DNA of 64,000 bases from contig NZ_CP034179.1 of NCBI RefSeq assembly GCF_003860345.1, forward strand, positions 2,216,001 to 2,280,000, written 5' to 3'. Source of the DNA: Caenibius tardaugens NBRC 16725. GTDB lineage: Bacteria > Pseudomonadota > Alphaproteobacteria > Sphingomonadales > Sphingomonadaceae. The translations under genes were made by a program, and so were the position numbers. The first letter of the stretch is position 1. Every line of letters begins with the position of its first letter. The notes below the pieces were generated by a model. That model ran no database searches. It was given only the letters and a program-made list of their open reading frames with translations, and had not been told where the DNA came from. This document shows, in pieces, positions 1-8,041 of this stretch.

Positions 1-6
1 GCAAAC

Positions 7-486
7 GTGACAGACGATCGATCCACGATGGGTTTTGGCGCCCGTGTTGCCATGGTTTTCGCTTTGCTGGGCGGTGCCGCAGCCCTATCCGCCGCCACGC
101 TGAGCGCCGCCGATGCCGTGGCCGCGCGCAAGGCGAACTTCAAGGAAATCGGCGGTGCGTTCAAGGCGATCAACGACGAACTCAAGGCCGGGGCGCCCGA
201 CGTGGCGAAGCTTCGGCCGCCTGCCCGCACTATCGTCCAGCGATCCCATCGGATAAAGGATCACTTCCCCGCTGGCAGCGGGCCGGATTCAGGCCTGAAA
301 ACCAAGGCGCGGCCTGAAATCTGGAGCAATCAGGTCGAATTCGGCAAATATCGCCAGGCAATGGTCATTTCCGCCGGCGCGTTCGACAAGGCGGTGCGCA
401 GCGGCGATCTGGCCGCGATCACCAAGGCGCGCGATGCGCTGGGCACGAGCTGTCAGGGTTGCCACAACCAGTTCCGGGAAAAGTGA
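7..486 (+). CDS. Cytochrome c' family protein
   Basis: Periplasmic c-type cytochrome of the cytochrome c' type. The heme attachment motif CQGCH lies at the extreme C-terminus (C149, C152, H153 of 159), which is where this four-helix family carries it. The stretch around residues 40-55 (ARKANFKEIGGAFKAIN) matches the family's first helix. An N-terminal hydrophobic segment reads as a signal peptide. The listed start is GTG; the ATG at 28 is an equally good or better start, and the gene lies so close to the window edge that the true start could be outside. Its stop overlaps the next ATG (TGATG), so it is coupled to the cytochrome b561 gene. Role by family: electron transfer or gas binding in the periplasm. 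Confidence 0.85.
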   Translation: MTDDRSTMGFGARVAMVFALLGGAAALSAATLSAADAVAARKANFKEIGGAFKAINDELKAGAPDVAKLRPPARTIVQRSHRIKDHFPAGSGPDSGLKTKARPEIWSNQVEFGKYRQAMVISAGAFDKAVRSGDLAAITKARDALGTSCQGCHNQFREK

Positions 487-1169
487 TGGTGGGCACCGGG
501 TCAGGTCGTCGCATGCGGATCTGGGATCTCCCGGTTCGCCTGTTCCATTGGCTTCTGGTCCTGCTGGTCGGATCGGCGTGGTGGACGGCGGAAGAGCACC
601 TGATCGGCCCCCACCGGCTGATCGGCTATACCATCCTGACACTGGTGGTTTTCCGGCTGGCATGGGGTTTCTGGGGCAGCACGACGGCACGTTTTTCCCA
701 TTTCGTGCGGGGCCCCGGTGGTGTTGCATCGTATATCGGCAACGATCTGTTCCGCCGTGGCACTGTGTCGGGGCCGGGGCATAATCCGCTCGGCGGATGG
801 AGCGTGATCGCTATGCTGGCGCTGCTGTTGGCCCAACCGTTGCTGGGTCTTTTCGCCATCGACGTGGATGGGCTGGAATCCGGGCCCTTCGCGCATTTCG
901 TCTCGTTCGATACCGGGCGCTGGGCGGCGGAAACGCATGAACTGGTTTTCAACCTGCTTATGGTGGTGATCGCGTTGCATGTGCTGGCGATCCTCTTTTA
1001 CCGGGTGTTCAAGGGCGAAAATCTGGTCAGTTCGATGTTCACCGGTTCGCGTGATGCGTCCGGGGATGCCGCTGGTTTGCGCTTCGTTTCGCCGGGTCTC
1101 GCCCTGTTGCTTGTGGTGGCGGTCGGCGTGATCGTGTGGCTGCTGGTTGCCGGTTTCGGTCAGACCTGA
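486..1169 (+). CDS. Cytochrome b561-family membrane protein
   Basis: Integral membrane di-heme cytochrome b of about 227 residues. It opens with the family signature RIWDLPVRLFHWLL and has four hydrophobic segments with histidines in the first and later helices (HW, HELVF, IALHVLAILFYRVFKGENL). I start it at 486 because that ATG overlaps the TGA of the cytochrome c' gene; an internal ATG at 513 sits just before the signature and is possible. The pair probably passes electrons from the quinone pool to the periplasmic cytochrome. No further subunit is visible downstream, where a convergent TetR gene follows. Confidence 0.87.
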   Translation: MVGTGSGRRMRIWDLPVRLFHWLLVLLVGSAWWTAEEHLIGPHRLIGYTILTLVVFRLAWGFWGSTTARFSHFVRGPGGVASYIGNDLFRRGTVSGPGHNPLGGWSVIAMLALLLAQPLLGLFAIDVDGLESGPFAHFVSFDTGRWAAETHELVFNLLMVVIALHVLAILFYRVFKGENLVSSMFTGSRDASGDAAGLRFVSPGLALLLVVAVGVIVWLLVAGFGQT

Positions 1170-1202
1170 CGGGCCTTACCCGCTGACTGGGCGGCGATGC
1201 CG

Positions 1203-1775
1203 TTACCCCAGGGCCGGGATCAGCGCGAGGCGATCCAGCGCTTCAGCCAGTTCGTCACGATTGAGCGCGCCGGGGTTGTCCAGCCACCACGCGAGAATGG
1301 CCAGCATGGATGAGACCATCTGTGTGATCAGCAGTGCGCGCGGGAATCGATGCGGTGCGGTGTCCGGCATGGCGGTGGCGCCCTGCACCACGCGATCGGT
1401 GATTTTGCGCCGCATCTCATCGCCCGCGCCAACCAGTAGTGCATGGCAGATGGCCCGCCTTTCATCCACGAAGCGGGCCAGAATCATCGCCGCGTTGCGC
1501 GTGTCTGCCGCGGTCGGCACGCGAATCTCGCCCATCAGTTCGTCGATGAATTCGCCTGCAATGGCTGTCAGAAGGCTGTGCTTGTCGGGATAGTGCCGGA
1601 AGAAGGTGGCATAGCCGATGCCTGCTTCCCCTGCGATGGCGGTCACCGTGATATCGGCGAACGAGACCCGCTCCGCCAGAGACAGCAATGCGCGATGCAG
1701 CGATGCCCGCGTGCGGATCACCCGCGCATCATTATCCCTTGATTTTCGCGCCCGAAATGTCAATTTATGATCCAC
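1203..1775 (-). CDS. TetR/AcrR-family transcriptional regulator
   Basis: 190-residue regulator. The N-terminal helix-turn-helix is clear (ITVTAIAGEAGIGYATFFRHYPDK, residues about 40-65), followed by a ligand-binding C-terminal half of normal length. The start is GTG at 1775 and lies inside a 23-bp inverted repeat (1765-1787) shared with the divergent P450 gene promoter. This arrangement suggests autorepression together with control of the P450. It is convergent with the cytochrome b561 gene. The ligand cannot be told from sequence. Confidence 0.85.
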   Translation of the reverse strand: MDHKLTFRARKSRDNDARVIRTRASLHRALLSLAERVSFADITVTAIAGEAGIGYATFFRHYPDKHSLLTAIAGEFIDELMGEIRVPTAADTRNAAMILARFVDERRAICHALLVGAGDEMRRKITDRVVQGATAMPDTAPHRFPRALLITQMVSSMLAILAWWLDNPGALNRDELAEALDRLALIPALG

Positions 1776-1787
1776 ACTATATCATAA
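1765..1787. promoter_or_regulatory. Inverted repeat between TetR and P450 genes, likely operator
   Basis: TTATGAT (1765-1771) and ATCATAA (1781-1787) are perfect 7-bp arms with a 9-nt spacer. The repeat overlaps the GTG start of the minus-strand TetR gene and lies about 20 bp before the P450 ATG. TetR-family proteins commonly bind such repeats in the divergent promoter they control. The assignment to this TetR is inference. Confidence 0.55.
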
Positions 1788-1807
1788 GTCGGCAAGTTGT
1801 TCGGATC

Positions 1808-2980
1808 ATGGCTACGCAGATGCAAGCGAAATCACAATGCCCGGTTTCCCATAGCGGGGAAGACATGCGCAAATCGGCGCATGTTGCCGGGCGCGGCGGC
1901 GTCGCCAGCGTGCGCGAAGCGGTGACCGATTTTACCGCGGCACGCGCCATCCTGCGCAATCCCGAGGCGAGCCAGGCGGGATTTCTCGCCGATCTGGCGC
2001 GGCGCTTCAGCCGGATGAAGCAACCGATCCTGTTCCTTTCGGGGGAAGAACATCGCCGCCAGCGCAAGGCCACCGCACGGTTCTTCGCACCGCGTGTCGT
2101 GACCGGGCGTTATCGCGATCTCATCACCACCGAAACAGCCCGGTTGATTGCACAGTTTCGCCGCGATGGTGCCGCCGATCTCGATGCGCTGTCGCTCGAT
2201 CTGGCGGTCACCGTGGCGGCCGAGATCGTTGGCTTGACCGAAAGTGATGGGCTGGCCATGGCGCAGCGCCTCGAAGCGATCACCGGGGGGCAGGGCACGT
2301 CCAAATGGGCGATTATGAAAGTGCTGCAACTGTTCCGGCGGCAGTGGCAGGTGCGCCATTTCCTGAAAAACGATGTGCAGCCCGCAATCCGCGCACGCCG
2401 GGCCAATCCCCGTGACGATGTGATCTCGCACCTGATTTCGGAAGGGTACAACGATCAGGAAGTGCTCACCGAATGCATCACCTATGGCGCGGCCGGGATG
2501 ATCACCACGCGCGAATTCATCACCATGGCCGGATGGCACATGATGGAAAATGAAGCCCTCAAGGCGCATTTCATGACGGTGGACGATAACGGCAAGATCG
2601 CCCTTCTGGAAGAAATCCTGCGGGTGGAGCCTGTGGTTGGCACACTGTATCGGCGCTTGCCCGGTTCCGACTGGATTCACGGCATCGATGTCCGCGCGGC
2701 TAATACGGATGAAACCGTCACTGGCGCCTGTCCCTTCGCGGTCGATGCGGACAGAACCATCTCGGCCAAATACGGCGGTGCGGTCATGGCATTTGGCGAT
2801 GGCGAACACCGCTGTCCCGGCGCGCAAGTGGCGATGCACGAAACCGCGATCTTCCTCGAAGCTTTATTCGCGGTACCGGGTTTGCGACTCGTGCGGGCAC
2901 CCACGGTGGGGTGGAATCCCTTGATCACGGGGTACGAATTGCGGGGGGCCGCCCTTATTTGTGACAGCGATGCGGCATGA
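1808..2980 (+). CDS. Cytochrome P450
   Basis: Soluble bacterial P450 of about 390 residues. The heme loop is FGDGEHRCPG with the thiolate Cys at about residue 336. The K-helix ExxR is in EEILRVEP. The I-helix reads AAGMITTRE: the acidic residue usually found before the conserved Thr is replaced by Ile. I start at ATG 1808 (MATQMQAK); the open frame continues upstream but without similarity to the family. It is transcribed divergently from a TetR gene and followed by a Rieske oxygenase. By family it inserts one oxygen atom into a hydrophobic substrate using an external reductase, and none is encoded next to it. Substrate unknown. Confidence 0.9.
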   Translation: MATQMQAKSQCPVSHSGEDMRKSAHVAGRGGVASVREAVTDFTAARAILRNPEASQAGFLADLARRFSRMKQPILFLSGEEHRRQRKATARFFAPRVVTGRYRDLITTETARLIAQFRRDGAADLDALSLDLAVTVAAEIVGLTESDGLAMAQRLEAITGGQGTSKWAIMKVLQLFRRQWQVRHFLKNDVQPAIRARRANPRDDVISHLISEGYNDQEVLTECITYGAAGMITTREFITMAGWHMMENEALKAHFMTVDDNGKIALLEEILRVEPVVGTLYRRLPGSDWIHGIDVRAANTDETVTGACPFAVDADRTISAKYGGAVMAFGDGEHRCPGAQVAMHETAIFLEALFAVPGLRLVRAPTVGWNPLITGYELRGAALICDSDAA

Positions 2981-3040
2981 TTGCTTGATGGCTCTCCGAA
3001 AACGGGAGTTTTCTCCCGATTTTCAGGGCCGCACACTGAA

Positions 3041-3059
3041 TTATTATATGGTATAATAA
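3041..3059. promoter_or_regulatory. AT-rich palindrome upstream of the Rieske oxygenase gene
   Basis: TTATTATA (3041-3048) and TATAATAA (3052-3059) form perfect 8-bp arms around TGG. The element is about 90 bp before the Rieske ATG. Its first bases (AATTATTAT, 3039-3047) recur exactly at 6813-6821 in front of the second P450, so the two promoters may share a regulator. Confidence 0.5.
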
Positions 3060-3146
3060 AATATTGACCGGGAGTGGGCGTACCGGAATAATCATGGTCA
3101 GATAAGGGCGCCCGGCAAAGAGCGACGCAACAAGCGGAGAGATCGT

Positions 3147-4331
3147 ATGGAACGCGCCGAACGGATCGCGGTGGCAAAGCGCCTGCTGGCGATGATTGAC
3201 CGAAATGAGACCGAATACGGCGAAGAACCGGCGTGGGAAGCGGATATTGGCCGCTTCACCGACAAGGAACGGTTCCTGAAGGAAAAGGAAGAATTTTTCC
3301 ATCAGCGCCCGCAAGTGATCGCCTACACCGCCGATCTGCCGAAGAACGGTGATTATTACGCGACCGAACTGGCGGGCAAACCGATCCTGTTGACACGCGG
3401 CAAGGATGGCCAGGTACGCGCGTTTCTCAACGCCTGCCGCCATCGCGGGGTGCAACTGGCCGAAGGCTGCGGGCATGGCCATACGTTCACGTGTCCCTAT
3501 CACGCGTGGACGTTCAATTCGCATGGCGATCTGATTGGGGTGCCCAGCCGCGATGCCTTCGACGGGCTGCTGTCCGATCGTGGGCTGATCGCCTTGCCGG
3601 TGCATGAGGAAGTGGGTCTTATCCTGATCCACCCGCAGCCCGATGGTGAACTCGATTTCGATGCGTTCATGGGTTCGATGAAGGGCGTAATCGCGGGTTA
3701 CCATTACGAAAACCTGCGGTTCATCAAGGAATTCCGGACCAAGGCCCGGATCAACTGGAAGCACGCGGTAGATGGCGGTGTGGAAGGCTATCATGTGCCG
3801 TTCCTTCACCCGGAAACCGTAGGGCCGATGACGCTGCCGCAGTTCATTCACCTCGATTGCGGGTTGCATCACACCCTGATCACCACGCAACCGGATATCG
3901 CCAAACTGCGCGACCTGCCGGAAGAAGAATGGCCGGAATACTGCAATTTTTCGACCACCAACGCGATTTTCCCGAACACCGTTGTGGGTGTGGGCGAAAT
4001 GATCGGTTTCTTCCAGCGCAGCGATCCGGGCGCCGAACCGGGCGAATGCGACTATATCTTCCGGGTATATGGCTGGGGCCATAATCCCAGCGAAGAAGAC
4101 CGTATGCGCGACGATTATGTCGCGGACATGCTGATCCGCGTGGCGATGGACGAGGATATGAAAGCCCAGTCCAATTCCCAGGTCATGATGGAAGCAGGCG
4201 CTGTGCCTTCGATCATCTTCGGTCGCCGCGAACAGAATGTGTCACGCATGCACCGCAATTATGACCGGCTGATCGGCCATGATGCCGAAGCCGCGCTCGC
4301 TGCCGAAAGGTTGAGGGACGCGGCGGAATAG
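3147..4331 (+). CDS. Rieske non-heme iron oxygenase, alpha subunit
   Basis: 394 residues. The Rieske [2Fe-2S] ligands are C97, H99, C116 and H119 (C-x-H-x16-C-x2-H). The catalytic domain has the mononuclear iron histidines in VEGYHVPFLHPETV near residue 215. This is the large subunit of a ring-hydroxylating or demethylating oxygenase, and no beta subunit, ferredoxin or reductase gene is adjacent, so electrons must come from elsewhere. It lies between two P450 genes, in line with stepwise oxidation of one substrate. A strong hairpin terminator follows the gene. Confidence 0.9.
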   Translation: MERAERIAVAKRLLAMIDRNETEYGEEPAWEADIGRFTDKERFLKEKEEFFHQRPQVIAYTADLPKNGDYYATELAGKPILLTRGKDGQVRAFLNACRHRGVQLAEGCGHGHTFTCPYHAWTFNSHGDLIGVPSRDAFDGLLSDRGLIALPVHEEVGLILIHPQPDGELDFDAFMGSMKGVIAGYHYENLRFIKEFRTKARINWKHAVDGGVEGYHVPFLHPETVGPMTLPQFIHLDCGLHHTLITTQPDIAKLRDLPEEEWPEYCNFSTTNAIFPNTVVGVGEMIGFFQRSDPGAEPGECDYIFRVYGWGHNPSEEDRMRDDYVADMLIRVAMDEDMKAQSNSQVMMEAGAVPSIIFGRREQNVSRMHRNYDRLIGHDAEAALAAERLRDAAE

Positions 4332-4400
4332 CATCCGCACAGACCGCGGCGGGGCATAATCGGGGCTCCGTGGCGATCACTATGCAGGGCCGAAATGCAT

Positions 4401-4440
4401 CGGCCGGGGAAGAGGCCCTCAGCTCCATCTTCCCCGGCCG
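4401..4440. terminator. Bidirectional hairpin terminator
   Basis: A perfect 13-bp stem (4401-4413 with 4428-4440) closes a 14-nt loop and is followed on the plus strand by TTT. It sits between the convergent Rieske and SDR genes and can serve both. Confidence 0.75.
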
Positions 4441-4464
4441 TTTGCTATCTGGCGTCCGGCACCG

Positions 4465-5247
4465 TCAGGATGGCATCCCGTAGAGGCGCAGGAAATGCGG
4501 CTGGCCGGTGTGGCTGGTTATGCCGCCATCGATGACAAAATTCTGCCCGGTAATATAGCTCGCCTCCGGGCCGGAAAGAAACACCGCCAACCCGCTGATT
4601 TCGTCGACGGAGCCCGCCCGGCCCATCGGGATCAGCGTTTCCCATTGTTCGAAGGTCGACGGTGGCATCTGTTCGGTGGAGGGCGTGCGGATCAGGCCCG
4701 GGCTGATGCAGTTGGCGCGAACCCCCTGTGCACCCAGTTCGATCGCGAGGGACCGGGTGAAATTGATCACCCCGGCCTTGGCCGCGTTGTAGGCGCTGAA
4801 GCCCGGATCACCCGCCACCCCGCAGATGGAGGAGATGTTGAGGATCGATCCCTTGCTTTCCAGCAGATGCGGGATGGCAAACTTCGCGCCGTAGAAGCAC
4901 GAGTTCAGATCGGTGGCGATCACGTGGTGCCAGATATCAGGGTCCAATTTCGCGACGGGGCTGAGCATGCCCGATCCCGCGTTGTTGACCAGCACATCCA
5001 GTCCGCCGAATTCCTTCACCGTGAAGGCGATCAGTGCTTCCATATCGTCGATCTGGCCGACATCGGTTTGCGTATGGCGCACACGATCGGGCGACGCCAT
5101 ACGGGCGGCTTGCGCCTCCAGTTTGGCCGTGTCGCGCCCGGCGATCACGACGCGGGCACCAGCCGCGAGGAAGCCGTCCGCCAGCGCCGCACCGATACCC
5201 GAACCCCCGCCCGTAACGATAACCACCTTGTCAGTCATGTCGGCCAT
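4465..5247 (-). CDS. Short-chain dehydrogenase/reductase (SDR)
   Basis: 260-residue classical SDR. The cofactor loop TGGGSGIG is at residues 12-19, NNAG follows near residue 90, and the active-site YNAAK near residue 160 has its Ser partner in ILNISSICG. I start at ATG 5247 (MADMTDK) because a purine-rich Shine-Dalgarno (GGAGACGG) precedes it; the frame stays open upstream with no family similarity. It is downstream of and co-directional with the P450-rubredoxin pair, so it may oxidise the alcohol that the P450 makes. Substrate is not predictable. Confidence 0.9.
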   Translation of the reverse strand: MADMTDKVVIVTGGGSGIGAALADGFLAAGARVVIAGRDTAKLEAQAARMASPDRVRHTQTDVGQIDDMEALIAFTVKEFGGLDVLVNNAGSGMLSPVAKLDPDIWHHVIATDLNSCFYGAKFAIPHLLESKGSILNISSICGVAGDPGFSAYNAAKAGVINFTRSLAIELGAQGVRANCISPGLIRTPSTEQMPPSTFEQWETLIPMGRAGSVDEISGLAVFLSGPEASYITGQNFVIDGGITSHTGQPHFLRLYGMPS

Positions 5248-5408
5248 GTCATTCCGTCTCCTCTTGCCGAACGGGTCTCCTGCCCGTTTCGGACACCGCT
5301 TCTCGATAGCGTGCCTGTCCGGCCTAGGGAGCATGGCCGCGCAGGGCAAGGACGATGGGCCTCAGCCCTGGCCGGCCGTGCAGGAATCTGTGTGAAAGCG
5401 GAGCGTTT

Positions 5409-5573
5409 TCAGAATTCGACCTGTTCGAAATCGGCTTTGGTCATGGCGCATTCGGGGCAGACCCAGTCATCGGGGATATCGTTCCAGCGGGTGCCCGGCT
5501 TAATGCCGCCGTCCGGATCGCCCAGTGCTTCGTCATAGACGTAGCCGCAGCCCGGGCATTGCCAGACCATCAT
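5409..5573 (-). CDS. Rubredoxin
   Basis: Small iron protein of 54 residues, standard rubredoxin length. The two iron-binding CxxC knuckles are CPGCGY and CPECAM, with [12 protein letters not shown] and the IPDDWVCP motif between them. The ATG at 5573 overlaps the TGA of the upstream P450 gene (ATGA), so translation is coupled; a second ATG at 5570 is also possible. The family carries one electron at a time, best known as donor to alkane monooxygenases. Here the coupling makes it the likely redox partner of the P450, a role usually filled by a [2Fe-2S] or [3Fe-4S] ferredoxin. Confidence 0.92.
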   Translation of the reverse strand: MMVWQCPGCGYVYDEALGDPDGGIKPGTRWNDIPDDWVCPECAMTKADFEQVEF

Positions 5574-6799
5574 GATGCGCCCCCTTCCGGTTGGGCGGGC
5601 AACACCGTGTCGAACGCCACGGGAAGATGGCGAACACCGCGCAGAATCGCCCCGGCGGGGGTCACAGGCTGACCGGCAAGGCGCAGGCCCGGCAAGCGAT
5701 CGAGCAAGGTCGACAGGCCAGTCAGCAGTGTCGCGCGCGCCAGATGTGCCCCGATGCAGACATGCGGGCCGCCGCCGAAGGTCAGCATCGGCTTGTGGTT
5801 GCGGGTCAGGTCGAAACGATGGGGATCGGCAAAAACCTCGGGATCGTGATTGCCGGGGGCATTGCCGAACAGAACCCAGGACTGCGGGGGGATACGCACC
5901 CCGTGCATTTCGCAACCGCTGACGGTGAAGCGGTTCTGCAAGGCCACCGTGCCGAACAGGCGCAGGCTTTCTTCCACGGCGGCTGGGCGCAGTTCGGGTT
6001 GGGTAAGCAATTGCCGGTGGAGGCTAGGGTCGGCGAGCACCGCATTTATCATGCTGCCCATCGTCAGATAGGTCGTGTCGGACCCGGCGGGGAAGAGCAG
6101 GCGGGCGAAGCTCAGGATATCTTCGTCGTCCAGCTTTTCGCCTTCCACTTCGGCCGTGGCGAGAAGGGAAATCAGGTCGTCACGCGGTTCAGTGCGGCGG
6201 GCATTGATCACGGGCTGGAGGAATTCGGTCACCTCCGCCCGTGCCGCGAGCGCCTGTTCAGGGGCAGTATCGAAGGAAAACAGCGCCTCTACCCATTTGA
6301 TCAACTGGGCGCCTTCTCCATCCGGCAGGCCGAGCAAGCGGGTAATCAGATACATCGGCAGCGGGCGGGTGAACCGTTCGACCACGTCCACCGCGCGTGC
6401 GCCGGCAAAGGCGTCGACAAGTTCGTTGGCGAGCGGCTGGATATGGCGATCGACGATGGCCGGTATTTTCTGGGGCAGCAGCGCCCGAGAAATCAGCAGG
6501 CGCTTTACCCGGTGTTCTTCCCCGTCGAGCGCCAGCAGCATCTTGTCGCCCATGGCCTGCGCCGAATGGCGTTGATAGGCTTCGCTGCATGGGAATGTTG
6601 CGTTGTCGCGATAGGCTGCGCGCGTATCGTCGTGGCGCAGGATAAGCCACGCGATCTGGCCGTAATAGCGAACCGGCACCACGCGTTCCCCGGCCGTGCG
6701 CAGCGCATCCATCCGTTCATGGAAGTCGAGCACGTCATCCAGCGCGAAGTCGATTTCCGGATAAACGGGCGTGGCGTCGATCGTTGTGGTCGCGTTCAT
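5570..6799 (-). CDS. Cytochrome P450
   Basis: 409 residues. The I-helix is AGSDTT with the normal acid-Thr pair. ExxR is in EESLR. The heme loop [10 protein letters not shown] has its Cys at about residue 348. It heads a minus-strand unit P450-rubredoxin-SDR. Its start region carries AT-rich inverted repeats (6813-6833) shared in part with the TetR gene that faces it at 6930. By family it is a monooxygenase for a hydrophobic compound. The direct overlap with rubredoxin is the notable point. Confidence 0.92.
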   Translation of the reverse strand: MNATTTIDATPVYPEIDFALDDVLDFHERMDALRTAGERVVPVRYYGQIAWLILRHDDTRAAYRDNATFPCSEAYQRHSAQAMGDKMLLALDGEEHRVKRLLISRALLPQKIPAIVDRHIQPLANELVDAFAGARAVDVVERFTRPLPMYLITRLLGLPDGEGAQLIKWVEALFSFDTAPEQALAARAEVTEFLQPVINARRTEPRDDLISLLATAEVEGEKLDDEDILSFARLLFPAGSDTTYLTMGSMINAVLADPSLHRQLLTQPELRPAAVEESLRLFGTVALQNRFTVSGCEMHGVRIPPQSWVLFGNAPGNHDPEVFADPHRFDLTRNHKPMLTFGGGPHVCIGAHLARATLLTGLSTLLDRLPGLRLAGQPVTPAGAILRGVRHLPVAFDTVLPAQPEGGAS

Positions 6800-6812
6800 C
6801 GGGACCTCTCCA

Positions 6813-6833
6813 AATTATTATCGTTTGATATCA
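6813..6833. promoter_or_regulatory. AT-rich operator candidate before the second P450
   Basis: Contains TATC-N4-GATA (6819-6830), the palindrome TGATATCA (6826-6833) and the 9-mer AATTATTAT also found at 3039. It lies just before the P450 Shine-Dalgarno. The shared ATTATC-N4-GATAT pattern recurs at 6912-6926 in front of the divergent TetR gene. Confidence 0.5.
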
Positions 6834-6911
6834 TATTGCAGGGGAATCGCTACGATATGGGTATGAATATCTTGAAATAAGGGAAGTATCATGCGATTCT
6901 TTCGAAATTAA

Positions 6912-6926
6912 ATTATCGGATGATAT
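6912..6926. promoter_or_regulatory. Second ATTATC-N4-GATAT copy before TetR
   Basis: Same pattern as at 6819-6830, about 95 bp away and directly before the TTG start of the TetR gene. Two copies in one divergent promoter fit an autoregulated TetR that also controls the P450 unit. Confidence 0.45.
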
Positions 6927-6929
6927 TTT

Positions 6930-7538
6930 TTGGTCAGGCCAATCAGCAAGGGTGCCCGCACCGCGCTGCGCATTATGGATGCGGCGGAGATGCTGTTTGC
7001 GCGGCAGGGGTATCAGGGTACCAGCCTGCGCGATATCGCGGCGGAAGCGGGGTTACGCGAACCGGGCCTCTACAATCACTTTCCCAACAAGGAAGCGCTA
7101 TACGCAGCAGTGCTGGAGCGTAGCCTGCGGCCGATGGAAGACCGTATCGCCCGTCTGCTGGAAGGGGGTGCGCCTACTGCAGCCGATGTGCTGCGCCTGC
7201 CTGTCGAAATGCTCCATCTCAATGCAGAGCATCCCCACATGGCGGCGCTGTTCTATCAGGCCATTCAGGCGCTGCACGAAGGATCGCCCGCGGGCAGCGC
7301 TGCCCAATGGATCCAGCGCCTGTTCCTGATGGGCCGCGACGTCAATCGGCAGGTCATGCCCGGCGACGACGAAACGGTGATCCTGCAGGGCGTGGCCATG
7401 TTCAACTTGTGCTGCGGCTATTTTCTGGCAGGCCCCTTACTTGGCGAATTGGCCGGTATAGATACACAATCGCCGGCGGCGCTGGAAAAACAGCAGCGGC
7501 TGATTGAACGTGTCATGCGCACGTTTCTGATCGGCTGA
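6930..7538 (+). CDS. TetR/AcrR-family transcriptional regulator
   Basis: 202 residues. The helix-turn-helix is TSLRDIAAEAGLREPGLYNHFPNKEALY (residues about 33-60). The start is TTG at 6930, the only one in frame before the DNA-binding domain. The gene is divergent from the P450-rubredoxin-SDR unit and is followed within 40 bp by the epoxide-hydrolase-like gene, so it probably controls both directions. Confidence 0.87.
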   Translation: MVRPISKGARTALRIMDAAEMLFARQGYQGTSLRDIAAEAGLREPGLYNHFPNKEALYAAVLERSLRPMEDRIARLLEGGAPTAADVLRLPVEMLHLNAEHPHMAALFYQAIQALHEGSPAGSAAQWIQRLFLMGRDVNRQVMPGDDETVILQGVAMFNLCCGYFLAGPLLGELAGIDTQSPAALEKQQRLIERVMRTFLIG

Positions 7539-7573
7539 TATACCCATATCGACAACAGGAGAGGATACAGAGA

Positions 7574-7948
7574 ATGCGCAAACCGGAAGACGTCGTTGAT
7601 GCGATGATCGCGGCCTGCAACGCAAGGGATATTGAAAGCGCGCTGGCCTGCTTCGATGAAGACGTGTTCTACCACAATGTCCCGTTGGAACCTGTGACCG
7701 GCCATGCCGGGGTGCGCGCTGTGCTGGAACCGTTTCTGGGCGCTGCGCAGGAAGTGGACTGGGTGGTCCACAAATCGGTTTCCAACGGGGTTGATTGCGT
7801 GATGAACGAACGCACAGACCGTTTCCTGATGCCGAAAGGCTGGGCGGAGATGCCGGTCATGGGTGTGTTCGAGGTGAAGGATGGCAAGATCAGCGCCTGG
7901 CGCGACTATTTCGATCTGGCCGCGGCCAAGCCCCTGCTGGAAGGCTGA
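7574..7948 (+). CDS. Limonene-1,2-epoxide hydrolase-like protein
   Basis: 124-residue protein of the NTF2-like alpha+beta barrel fold. The limonene-epoxide hydrolase catalytic set appears present: R80 and D82 in NERTDRF and D111 in WRDYFD. Strong Shine-Dalgarno AGGAGAGG precedes ATG 7574. By family it adds water to an epoxide in one step. In this cluster an epoxide made by a P450 would be a natural substrate. A SnoaL-like protein without hydrolase activity is the alternative. Confidence 0.78.
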   Translation: MRKPEDVVDAMIAACNARDIESALACFDEDVFYHNVPLEPVTGHAGVRAVLEPFLGAAQEVDWVVHKSVSNGVDCVMNERTDRFLMPKGWAEMPVMGVFEVKDGKISAWRDYFDLAAAKPLLEG

Positions 7949-7979
7949 TATCGGCCTGTCATATCGCTGGAAAGGAAAG

Positions 7980-8006
7980 CGGGGATGCAGCCGCGCCGCA
8001 TCCCCG
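7980..8006. terminator. Hairpin between convergent genes
   Basis: CGGGGATGC (7980-7988) pairs perfectly with GCATCCCCG (7998-8006) around a 9-nt loop, between the epoxide-hydrolase-like gene and the convergent COQ4-like gene. There is no T-run, so termination is likely but not certain. Confidence 0.5.
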
Positions 8007-8041
8007 TACAGGTCTGACCATAGGTCTGACGGTTTGTCCGC

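Noticed and set aside
1832-2839. 335-codon minus-strand frame over the first P450
   Set aside because: Antisense shadow. Composition follows the P450 codons and no family likeness is seen.
2955-4082. 375-codon minus-strand frame over the Rieske gene
   Set aside because: Antisense shadow. The plus strand encodes a complete Rieske oxygenase with its iron ligands.
5591-6880. 429-codon plus-strand frame over the second P450
   Set aside because: Antisense shadow of a P450 with all its motifs on the minus strand.
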